Shown: in pieces, positions 55,242 through 64,000 of the stretch | Position numbering within the stretch: position 1 is the stretch's first letter | Layout of the letters: each line of letters begins with the position of its first letter | Source of the DNA: Loripinus fragilis | Taxonomy: Eukaryota > Mollusca > Bivalvia > Lucinida > Lucinidae | Length of the DNA stretch: 64,000 nt | Assembly (NCBI GenBank): GCA_964019695.1 | Contig: OZ026520.1 | Span: forward strand, 30,724,120 to 30,788,119 | Direction: 5' to 3' | Translations under genes and position numbers: made by a program | Notes under the pieces: generated by a model | Databases searched by the model: none | Seen by the model: only the letters and a program-made list of their open reading frames with translations | Told to the model about the DNA's origin: nothing

Positions 55242-58200
55242 GTATTGTTACACTTGTGATTGCATTCATGCATGCTCACATTCTTGCATTGTTGTGTGTA
55301 TACAAGATTTTTTAAAGGGGACGGCAACCCTGATGATTACAATTTTTTATATGAAAGATCTTTATAAACCATGAATTTTGATACAAGTTTCATCTGAATC
55401 AGTAGAAAAATATAGAAGTTGTGGGCGTTTAAATATTTGCAAATGGACTGTAATGGAAGCGGCCATATTGTAGGCTTAGTGACGTCACTCAGCCTAATTA
55501 AATATGCGTAATCAGAATAAAAGACAAACCAATGCATTATTTGCATTAATCTTTAATGAAACATTTTCCTTATGTATAAAGCTACATATCTGCTTAAACA
55601 CAGATGATGTGATAGTAGTGATAACTAAAAATTAAGCAGTTTAAAAGAATTCTGAAAACTAATTAAATATTCAAAATGGCGGCTAAATGTTGGCCATATT
55701 GAATTCTTTAAATGCCCATAACTTGCCCATTTTCCAACCGATTTTGATGATACTTGTATCAAAACTCATGGTTCATAGAGCTCTTTCTGATAAAACATAC
55801 TTATCATTAGGGTTACTGTCCCCTTTAAGATTTAAAATTTACCTTTATCTCTTTGCCTACCAGTGTCATCTGCTGATAACCTTTGCAAACAGTTCAGATT
55901 CAGATCAGGCCCGACAAAATGTCGGGCCTGATCTGGATCCAAATTGTTTAACACTGTGATGGTGATCCTCGAATAATTTTTTGAAAAAGTTAATAATGAA
56001 AAAATCAGCAGACAACAATAAAATCATGAAAATTACCCAGCATGCAAAGAGATATTATGATCAGTAGCTATAAAAATCATTATAGAAATGTTTGAAGGAT
56101 TTCTAGTTTTGTACCATCGATTCATCTTAACTAATGAAATGATGATATAAATGTATATTTGATTATTTGTGTCAGCTAAAAGTGCTCGTTTTGATTACTA
56201 CAATATTAATTTTAAGTGGCTGCTTTTTAATGTTACATTAACAAAGATGGCATATTATAACCTGTATTTACAAAGTTTCTGGATTCAAATTTTTAGTTTT
56301 TTTTTTTTATTTGATTCTTTACGTCCCATCTTCAATCTTTCAGTTGAACAGGAAAAGGTCTTCCTGGGTTGAACCAGTACTAAGCTAGGATAAATGAGCC
56401 TTGCTCAAGGACCACAGCGCAGTGAGGCTGGTGAGGTTTGAACCCGCCGCCGTTCGGGCTCTAGTCAAGCACTCTACCACTGAGCCACTGCGCTCCCTTT
56501 TGAGGATTTTGTGAAGATATGCTTGGTACAGCTTATTACATTTATGTATTAAACCTGAGTGATGCACATCTTCACAAATCTGAATTGATTTATAAATTAA
56601 AGCAGATTTTTGAAAAAATTCTTTCAGGAATACCATCAGAGTGTTAAACATCAGGCCAGACATTTTGTCAGGCCTGATCTGGGTCCAAACTGCAAAGTTT
56701 ATCAGCAGACAACACTAGCAGGCACAGTTGATATATTGGCATTGGCTGCAAATGGAAGAGCAAAAGAAAAATACAAAATCAATGTACAATTATGAAAATA
56801 ATAAATCAAGAGTCTGACTGATTCATGTAAAGAAATATTCGGTTCGAGCCATCATAGCATTTTTACATTAAAAATTGGCCCTGCGGACCGCACTTTGAGT
56901 TTGAGAGTTCAAGCCATCACTGTCCGAGCGAGCCCGAGGTGAGTTTTAAGGTTTAATGTATAGGGAAACTGCCGGGACCAACGAACGCGTTCGAGCGATC
57001 CCTGGTGTTCGAGACAGGCGAGTTCGAGCGACCAAAGTTCGACTGTATTGTATGACAATTAAATGAAAAATGTCTGTTATTTTATGTCTTTCCATACTAG
57101 TAGCAGTTTGTGAGTCAGATGGTATGTTTGCATCGTGTTTGGGATTTGAATTTTAAATACATGATTGTATTAGGAAAGAGGCAGTGCATGTTGAAATTCT
57201 ATTCTTTCAATTATTTCATTTTTTCTCTGAATTATTTCAATTATAAAGTCAACCAAAATGCACTACAAATTGCTAAATATCCATGGATTATTCATTAATC
57301 AGTCAATAGTTAACTATTTTAGACCCTGTAATCGCCAAATAACAAAAAATGTATTTTCTTTTAGAATTTTATGATTTCTTCAAGCTGGTAAGATTACTAA
57401 TTCACAACAAAGAGGTGTTGTATTTAGCATTTGTTGCTAAAATACAGTCTTGATTAACTAATTAGAAGGCACATCCACACCTTCATACATAACATGAGCC
57501 ACGACATGGGATTTCCAACAATGTGGTATGTGCAACCAGCAATGCCTCAGATCAGCTGCGCATACGCGCAGTCTGATCAGAGCCTTTGCTAGTTGCTTGA
57601 ATATTCAACAAGTGTTAAGCTACTTACCGAACAGCATTTGGAATTTCTAAGCTTAAAAGGAGGCTGCACAGGCTGGTCTGAGTCTACACTTTTCAAAATG
57701 TCACATTGTTGGAAATCACATGTCGCGACTCAAATGATAAAATAACTGTTTGATTCTCTATTTTCAGGAATATTCAGAGCGTGGTGCAATAATTCAGGAA
57801 GATTTAAGTGAGGCGTCGGTAGTGATTGGTGTCAAACAAGTTCCCATGGAGCTTCTTATGCCAAACAAGACATTCTGTTTCTTCTCCCACACTATCAAGG
57901 CACAGAAAGATAACATGCCATTGTTAGATGCCATACTAGATAAAGTAAGTAATACAGCAGGGCTCTACATTTACTTTTTAACCCACTAGCCCTGTCAGAC
58001 AAGGACCTTGTGAAATGTACTTGTCCTGACCTAAGATGCACTAGCCCTGACCTAAAATGTGCTTATTATACCCCCCGCAAACTTTGTTTGGGGTGGGTAT
58101 ACTGTTTTCACGTTGTCCGTGCGTCCGTCCGTCCGTAAAAATTTGTTTCCTTAATATCTTGAAGAGTCATTGCTGGATTTTCATCAAACCTTGCGAACAT

Positions 58201-61200
58201 GTTCATATATGCAAGGCAAATACTTTATACATAAAAGTAAGGGCTAGGGGCCAATTCTATTAGAGTTATTTCCCTTTGTAGTTCTAAATGGCTTTTAATA
58301 TAGGGTTTTATGCTTATGCTATTATAGGCCATACACGGGCCAATAAACTCCTACCACAGCTTTTGATGGAACAATTTGATACTATTCCTATACAATGTAG
58401 ACACATTGTGACATTGAACATATGCATGAAGGAGTTTGGTTCAGATAAAATATTTTTTGACAAAATGACTGCTGTTAGAACTTAGACAATTTTCCCCTTA
58501 TTTGGCTTTTGTATATGCATAGATGGTGCCTTCATGGGCCGATCAACTCCTACCACAGCTTTAGATGGAACAATTTGATACTATTCATATACAATGTAGA
58601 CACATTGAACATATCCATGAAGGAGTTTGGTTCAGAAAAAATATTTTTTGACAAAATGACAGCTGTGAGAACTTAGACAATTTTTCCATAATGTGGCTTT
58701 TGAATATGCATAGATGATGCCTTCATGAGCCGATCAATTCCTACTACAGCTTTTGATGGAACAATTTGATACTTTGCCTATACAATGGAGACACATTGAA
58801 CAAATGAAGGAGTTTTGTCTAGAAAAAATAATTTTTCACAAAATGACAGCAGTGAGAACTTAGACAGTTTTTCCCTAATAAGGTGTTTGTATATGCATAG
58901 ATGGTGCCTTCATGGGCCGATCAACTCCTACCACAGCTTTTGATGGAGCAATTTGATACTTTGTAGATACAATGGAGACACATTGAACATATGCATGAAG
59001 GAGTTTCGTTCAGAAAAAATAATTTTTGACAAAATGACAGCTGTGAGAACTTAGACAATTTTTCCCTAATAAGGCTTTTGTATATGCATAGATGGTGCCT
59101 TCATGGGCCGATCAACTCCTACTACAGCTTTTGATGGAACAATTTGATACTTTGCCTATATGATATAGACACATTGAACATATGCATGGAGGAGTTTGGT
59201 TCACAAAAAATAATTTTTGACAAAAATGACAGCTGTGAGAACTTAGACAATTGTATGCTAATAAGGCTTTTGTATATGCATAGATGGTGCCTTCATGGGC
59301 CGATCAACTCCTACCACAGCTTTTAATGGAGCAATTTGATACTTTGCCTATACAATATAGACACATTGAACATATGCATGAAGGAGTCTGGTTGAAAAAA
59401 GAAAAATTTGACAAAATGACAGCTATGAGAACTTAGACAATTATTCCCTTATATGGCTTTTGTATATGCATGGATAGTGCCTTTATCGTCCAATCAACTC
59501 CTACCACAGCTTTAGATGGAACAATTTGATACTATTCATATACAATGTAGACACATTGAACATATCCATGAAGGAGTTTGGTTCAGAAAAAAATATTTTT
59601 TGACAAAATGACAGCTGTGAGAACTTAGACAATTTTTCCGTAATGTGGCTTTTGAATATGCATAGATGCTGCCTTTTTGGGCCGATCAACTCCTACCACA
59701 GCTTTTGATGGAACAATTTGATACTTTGCCAATACAATGTAGACACATTGAACATATGCATGAAGTAGTTTATAATTTTTGTTTGCACAGATTCTACTTA
59801 AATCTTCTTTTCAAAACTAAGGTCTGCTGGTTTGAACTATAACTTGCCAAGTTTTTTCACCCACTCTTACTGTGCGGGGGTATCTAATAAGCATTGCTTA
59901 TTGACTTTTTTTTATTTTCAAATTATAAAAAATTGGACATTAGAGGAGCCGACTCAAAAAAGGTGTAAGTGTATTATTTAGTCACTATAGGAACATGCTT
60001 ACTGTAGAGCCCTGTACAGCTAATAATAATCAGGCCTCCAGATAAGAGTGTGTAATTGCAAATTCTTCTTATTCCTCAATCAAAACAATCATTGAGACGG
60101 TTCTTTTGAGCACCCACAGCACATGTTTAAAATGATGGGTAAGAAAAGAATTAAAATTCAAAGCTGAGAAATTTTGCCTATCTGGAGCTATGAGCTTTGT
60201 TGTGAATACAGTATACAACATTATAAGCATACATAGTCTTGTACACCAAGCACTTTATGGGATGTTCATAAACACTATTATCTTATGAACAGAAGTTACA
60301 ATCATCAATCAGGGTGCCCATCCGTCAGGGAAAAGTCAGGCAAATTTGATTTTTCTTCAAGGTCAGGGAAAAGTCAGGGAATTCTGTAAAATGGTCAGGG
60401 AAATTAGAAAATCTTCAAAAGTCAGGGAAAAGTCAGGGAATTTTAAAATCATGCTTTGTTAATCCCTCAAATATTGAACAAATAGATATGAGATGATGAG
60501 TCATGACTTCAATAGTTTTAGGGTGAATATAACATGTACTCCAGTTATATTTTTCTTGGTTAGTAACTGTTATTTCAATCTAAGACCTAATTTTTGGTCA
60601 CATTGTTTTAACTCGCCCCAGTCAAAGGCTGAAGTGAGGTATGTTAATGAGTATATTGATGGTCTGTTGTCGTTGTCTGTTCACATTTTCAAAAAAGTAG
60701 ATATCTCGAGTTGTGATCAAATTTCATGTAAAGCACATATGGTAGGGGAAAGGATGCATAAGGTTTTTGGGCTGACTGGATTGGAACTCTAGTTGCCATG
60801 GCCCATGGTCAACATAAAGCTCCCATAGACATAAAAAAATAAAAGGTGAGCATCAGAGTTCACGCCATTTAAGTTCAGGCCCACAGCTTATATATTTGAT
60901 ATAAAGCACTGTCCACTGGTCCTCTACATAAATCCTGCCAACCATGCCCTTGGGGTCAAAATTTGTCCACACCCTGGGTGTCATTATCGTCCATTGACTA
61001 TAAACCTCATTTAAAAAAAAACTGGAAAAATTCTCTGAAACCATGAGCAAACAGCTCAGGTAAGCAGTATAACATATTAACAAATAATCTTATGCAACAA
61101 AAATGTATGTAATGTTCTTTTCTTACACGCTTGCTGCCTGTTGTTTGTCTTTTTTATTCAAACATATATTTCTGATGTAAAGCTCATACACTATAAGGAT

Positions 61201-63690
61201 TAAGTTTGATTGATGTCAGTTTTAAAAAAAACGCGGTGTAGCAGATGGCTGTGAGGGAAGGAGGCGGGGGCGAACGCGCGGTAAAATGGTCAGGGAAAAA
61301 TGAATTTTGGTCAGGGAAAAGTCAGTGAAAAGTCAGGGAATTTCATTTCAGACTAAGAGTGGGCACCCTGTCAATAGTTGTAAAAGCCATTTCTTGATTG
61401 GATGTGACAGTAAATCAAAGTTTAGGCTCTGTTTGCATCAAGTCAAACGCAGATAGCACAAGCGAGCAAAAATTTAACATACAGGTAAGATTGTGTGACA
61501 TTCTATTAAAACTACATGTATAATATTCAGTACAACTCCTTACCAAGGTTCAATACAGTGGAATATTAGATACTTTCACCAGTGCTTTTTGAATGGATGC
61601 AATATATAGAAGATATTTACTTCTTTGAGGTGAATACCAAATATATTTCATCGAGTGCGGTGATAAAAAAAATCAGTATTTTTCAGGAGTGCGTAGCACA
61701 AGTGAAAATGCTGATATTTTCACCGCACGAGATGAAATATATTTGGTATTTGCCGAAAAAAAGTAAATTTTCTTTTTATTTTATACTCAACGGAAATACA
61801 GAAATCACAACCTTACTTTTTACTAGGTCGTTTCTCGTTCGATTTGACTTTTGCATTGTGTTTATTGGGTATAACATTGGGTGTAAACATAGTTTGCACC
61901 TAGAAAATGGCTTAGAATCATATTTTAACGAATGAAACGCAAGAAATCAGCATTTAAGAAAGTCTATTGAGTGTGACTTAGGGTAGGCGTCACGTGCAAA
62001 CTGGCACTACGCCAGGTCAAACAGTGACGTCATTATGTTTGATGTTGACGTCACAACATGCGTAGCGTTATTTTTGACAAATATACTTCACTTAAAACCT
62101 TATGTTAAAAAATCTCAGTCACAAAATTGCCAAGAAAGCCTTGTTTTGCTACAGTTCTATTCTATTCTACAGTGAAAATATAAATCGTATCAGTCACCAG
62201 TGAAAAAATATGATATTTTTTCACTGTAGAAAAATACCAATTTTTTCTCACATTTGATATGCATTGAATTCACTGCTTGTGGTAAAATAATGAAGCGTAT
62301 ACTATTTAACTGAAATAGATTGAACAACAAAATTGACAAAACATTCTGAAACTCTGCATCGATTCAGTGATTTATTATCTACTGAATTATTTGCTATTAA
62401 AGGTAGAAGATCTGCTTTAAATCAGGATACAGCACAATTTACAAACTGTCCGTATTTAAAAAGATTAAAATGTTGAAAGTTATAATGTGTTTATTTTTGC
62501 ATAGCTTTACATCAGATGATATAAAATTAGTATATTGTTGCACAATTACATAATAAAAAGGAAAACTTGTTTGAAAAAATATTCACTTTTCTATATAATC
62601 GAGCCACAACATGAGATTTCCAACAATGTGGTATGTGCAATCAGCAAAGCCTCAGATCAGCCTGCGCATATGCACAGACTGATCAGAGCCTTTGCTAGTC
62701 ACTTGAATATTCTATGAGTGTTAAGCTACTGACTGAACATATTTTGGAGTTTCTAAGCTTAAAAGGAGGCTGCACAGGCTTGTCTGAGTCTACACTTGTC
62801 AAAATGCCACATTGTTGAAAAATCACATGTCGTGGCTCAATTATATTAAAATTATTAAGAAATTAAGTGGTTCACTCGCTACGCTCGTTCCCTCTTAATT
62901 CCTTTAAAATTGTAATATATGATCTATAACCTATATGAGCCGTGGCATGGGATTCGCAACAATGTGGTATGTGCGACCAGCAAAGCCTCAGACTAGCCTG
63001 CGCATATGCGCAGACTGATCAGAGCCTTTGCTAGTCGCTTGAATATTCTATGAGTGTTAAGCTACTGACTGTACATAATTTGGAGTTTCTAAGCTTAAAA
63101 GGAGGCTGCACAGGCTTGTCTGAGTCTACACTTGTCAAAATGCCACATTGTTGGAAACCACATGCCACGGCCAGGCCTTTAGTTAAGAGTGTGTACCAAA
63201 AAAATAATTTTCTTATTTCTCAACCAAAACATATGTTTTGGGTACTCAAAAGAGCCATCTCAATGAGACGGTTCTTATGAGCACCCAAAACATGTTAAAA
63301 CTGATGGGTAAGAAGATATTTACAATTTTACCCTCAAAAAGTTTGTTTATCTAAACCTATGCATGGCTCATATGTGTGTTTTTGTTGCAGAATGTACGAC
63401 TAATTGATTATGAGAAGATGGTTGACCAGAGGGGCCAGAGAGTTGTAGCATTTGGGAAGTATGCCGGAGTGGTGGGCATGATTGACATAATGCACGGGAT
63501 GGGTCTCAGACTACTGGCACTCGGACATCACACACCTTTCATGCATATTGGTCCTAGTCATAATTATAGGAACAGTGAAGCTGCCAGACAGGCTGTGAGA
63601 GATGCCGGATATGAGACTGCTCTTGGAAGGATGCCGAAATCCATCGGGCCACTAACGTTTGTGTTTACTGGATCTGGAAATGTCTCAAAG
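55014..63690 (+). CDS. AASS: Alpha-aminoadipic semialdehyde synthase (lysine-ketoglutarate reductase half), 5' part, runs off window
   Basis: Three coding exons (55014-55241, 57768-57944, 63391-63690) join in phase 0 to 235 residues. The N terminus ([12 protein letters not shown]...) lacks acidic residues for about 30 positions and is rich in Lys/Arg, as expected for a mitochondrial presequence. [12 protein letters not shown] (42-50) and [10 protein letters not shown] mark the start of the alanine-dehydrogenase/transhydrogenase N-terminal-like domain. [38 protein letters not shown] and [14 protein letters not shown] follow, all hallmarks of AASS. The enzyme is bifunctional, about 920 residues in vertebrates: lysine plus 2-oxoglutarate to saccharopine (LKR, NADPH), then saccharopine to aminoadipic semialdehyde plus glutamate (SDH), in mitochondria. 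Only the first quarter is visible; the rest lies right of the window. Confidence 0.95.
55312..55828. mobile_element. TTAA-bounded 517-bp element in AASS intron 1
   Basis: Ends TTAAAGGGGACGGCAACCC and GGGTTACTGTCCCCTTTAA with TTAA at both borders; subterminal AGTTGTGGGCGTTTAAATAT and its approximate inverse. Contains TGACGTCA at 55480. Confidence 0.75.
55880..55952. repeat. Type E palindrome, AASS intron 1
   Basis: CAGATTCAGATCAGGCCCGA-CAAAATG-TCGGGCCTGATCTGGATC with AAACAGTT/AATTGTTT ends; a similar partial hairpin at 56655-56690. Confidence 0.78.
56303..56498 (-). mobile_element. tRNA-derived SINE, type C, in AASS intron 1
   Basis: Reverse copy: TTTGATTCTTTACGTCCC tail, GGTCTTCCTGGGTTGAACC body, and a head reading GGGAGCGCAGTGGCTCAGTG on the minus strand. 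Target duplication not resolved. Confidence 0.82.
56860..57055. repeat. TTCGAG-rich fragment with Tigger/pogo-like end
   Basis: AAAGTTCGACTGTATTG at 57036 resembles the CAGTCGAAC terminal repeat of pogo/Tigger-type elements at a TA site. Interior GTTCGAGCGA words. The partner end is not clear. Confidence 0.5.
57495..57732 (+). mobile_element. Type A element 35 bp before AASS exon 2
   Basis: TGAGCCACGACATGGGATTT ... GGAAATCACATGTCGCGACTCA, complete. Only a short T-rich tract separates it from the acceptor. Confidence 0.83.
57768..57944 (+). CDS. AASS: AASS coding exon 2
   Basis: Acceptor CTATTTTCAG at 57767, donor AAA|GTAAGT at 57945; 177 nt, 59 codons, phase 0. It encodes residues 77-135, including [18 protein letters not shown] and [10 protein letters not shown] miniature inverted-repeat element ends 35 bp upstream (57732), and a CAGGG-type element begins 13 bp into the following intron (57958). 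Confidence 0.95.
57958..60014. mobile_element. CAGGG...CCCTG element with 5-bp duplication TACAG, hosting a tandem array
   Basis: Ends CAGGGCTCTACATTTAC and TACTGTAGAGCCCTG, flanked by TACAG at 57953-57957 and 60015-60019. Starts 13 bp into AASS intron 2. Most of its length is the nested array at 58070-59893. Confidence 0.78.
58070..59893 (-). mobile_element. Tandem-array element, ~8 units of ~182 bp, nested in AASS intron 2
   Basis: The left end has ACCCCCCGCAAACTTTGTTTGGGGTGGGT (hairpin, split at 58070-58100) and a CCGTCCGTCCGT tract. Units share GGGCCGATCAACTCCTACCA, ACAATTTGATACT, GACACATTGAACATATGCAT and GACAGCTGTGAGAACTTAGA. The right end is GTGCGGGGGTATCTAATAAG. Same architecture as 28743-30447 but opposite orientation. 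Confidence 0.72.
60031..60188 (+). mobile_element. Type B element, AASS intron 2
   Basis: CAGGCCTCCAGATAAGAGTG start, TTGAGACGGTTCTTTTGAGC core, TTTTGCCTATCTGGAGC end; one of the copies with recognisable inverted ends. Confidence 0.75.
60310..61370. mobile_element. CAGGG...CCCTG element with 5-bp duplication TCAAT
   Basis: Ends CAGGGTGCCCATCC and GAGTGGGCACCCTG, flanked by TCAAT at 60305-60309 and 61371-61375. Subterminal arrays of GTCAGGGAAAAGTCAGGGAA at both ends in the same orientation. Unrelated middle, no recognised protein. Confidence 0.8.
61600..61775. repeat. Foldback, arms ~60 bp
   Basis: ATACCAAATATATTTCATCG-AGTGCGGTGA ... TCACCGCACGAGATGAAATA, with TTTACTT/AAGTAAA outer ends; a further hairpin ATATTTTTTCACTG/CAGTGAAAAAATAT lies at 62170-62230. 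Confidence 0.75.
61780..62595. other. AASS intron 2, largely unassigned
   Basis: TGACGTCA occurs at 62025 and 62046; otherwise AT-rich intron. Confidence 0.45.
62599..62839 (+). mobile_element. Type A element, AASS intron 2
   Basis: CGAGCCACAACATGAGATTT ... AATCACATGTCGTGGCTCA; complete. Confidence 0.82.
62936..63172 (+). mobile_element. Type A element, AASS intron 2
   Basis: TGAGCCGTGGCATGGGATTC ... GGAAACCACATGCCACGGC. Its right end is replaced by a type B element; GCATGGCTCATATG at 63362-63375 looks like the displaced end. Confidence 0.8.
63173..63364 (+). mobile_element. Type B element directly before AASS exon 3
   Basis: CAGGCCTTTAGTTAAGAGTG ... GTTTATCTAAACCTATG, complete with central palindrome (TCTCAATGAGACGG). 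It ends about 26 bp before the exon 3 acceptor. Confidence 0.8.
63391..63690 (+). CDS. AASS: AASS coding exon 3
   Basis: Acceptor TTTTTGTTGCAG at 63390; 300 nt, 100 codons, phase 0. It encodes [15 protein letters not shown] through [12 protein letters not shown] (residues 136-235), the most conserved part of the LKR region. The donor TCAAAG|GTTTGT at 63691 sits inside the left target-site duplication of a SINE (see 63695-63893). Reading on past the donor meets TAG at 63781-63783. Confidence 0.95.
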
Positions 63691-63694
63691 GTTT

Positions 63695-63893
63695 GTTTGT
63701 TTGATTTGATTCTTTGTGTCCCATCAACAATCTTTCAGTTAAACAGGGATGGGTCTTCCTGGTTTGAACCAGTATTAAGCTAGGATAAATGTGTCTTGCT
63801 CAAGGACCACAACGCAGTGACGCTGGCGAGGCTCGAACTGGCGGCCCCTTGGTCTCGAGTCAAGCACTCTACAACTAAGCCACTGCGCTCCCA
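63695..63893 (-). mobile_element. tRNA-derived SINE (type C) on the AASS exon 3 donor
   Basis: On the minus strand this begins GGGAGCGCAGTGGCT, has an A-box-like region (GTGGCTTAGTTGTAGAGTG) and a B-box-like GTTCGAGCCTC, then a non-tRNA body and a tail of CAAATCAAACAAAC. It is flanked by CAAAGGTTT at 63686-63694 and 63894-63902, a 9-bp target-site duplication. The left copy contains the exon 3/intron junction. It is the same family as 17497-17692, 25772-25953, 47273-47530 and 56303-56498. Confidence 0.9.
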
Positions 63894-63902
63894 CAAAGGT
63901 TT

Positions 63903-64000
63903 AAGATATTAATTTATAAAAAGTGTTCAGTAATTCCAGGTTGTCTCTTAAATGAACTGCAATAAAACTTGGTTATCATATCTTTGATTCTAAAGATGTT
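63903..64000 (+). other. Start of AASS intron 3 beyond the SINE
   Basis: AT-rich intron to the window edge; no further exon is visible. Confidence 0.6.

Noticed and set aside
60493..61083. Open frames within the 60.3-61.4 kb element
   Set aside because: No recognised domain; the element looks non-autonomous.

Overview
This window looks like animal nuclear DNA, most likely from a bivalve mollusc. Coding sequence is confined to short GT-AG exons separated by kilobase introns. The rest is AT-rich and packed with repeats: tRNA-derived SINEs, many short inverted-repeat elements, foldback elements, and tandem-array elements carrying ACGG/CCGT microsatellite tracts, a type reported from bivalves. 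The bivalve assignment is inference from repeat style and protein similarity. I see no prokaryotic operon, CRISPR array or intact virus.

Two genes are supported. (1) On the minus strand, 19200-31943, a five-coding-exon gene for a seven-blade kelch protein orthologous to vertebrate KLHDC8A/8B. All internal junctions are phase 1, and the exons join to a complete 378-residue reading frame with start and stop. (2) On the plus strand, from 55014 past the right edge, the first three coding exons of AASS (mitochondrial alpha-aminoadipic semialdehyde synthase, lysine degradation). They encode a basic leader and the first ~235 residues of the lysine-ketoglutarate reductase half. All seen junctions are phase 0. 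The genes point away from each other, about 23 kb apart. No functional link between them is visible.

Layout: 1-19199 is gene-free and repeat-rich, with foldback clusters at 0.6-3.8 kb, a tandem-array element at 4.2-5.2 kb, a 630-bp element at 6.0 kb, a SINE at 7.3 kb, a ~5-kb foldback at 8.6-13.65 kb and large palindromes near 14 kb. 19200-31953 is the KLHDC8-like gene, whose introns hold SINEs, mariner-like and piggyBac-like miniature elements, a 1.7-kb tandem-array element and partial exon duplications. 32000-55000 is intergenic: nested tandem-array elements (32.7-36.45 kb), foldbacks (38-40.7, 45.7-47.0, 49.5-50.2 kb), a SINE, a family beginning GGATCCAGAGGGGG, and a decayed LINE-like remnant. 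55012-64000 is AASS, where transposable elements come within a few tens of bases of the exons.

The most interesting observations are: a SINE inserted exactly on the AASS exon 3 splice donor, whose 9-bp target-site duplication copies the donor; two truncated but frame-preserving duplications of KLHDC8 exon ends; a group of CAGGG...CCCTG elements with 5-bp target duplications; and the ~5-kb foldback built of subunits marked by a GTAAC(R)TATGTTAC-type palindrome. I found no convincing new multi-gene system; what is unusual here is how mobile elements reshape introns and exon borders.
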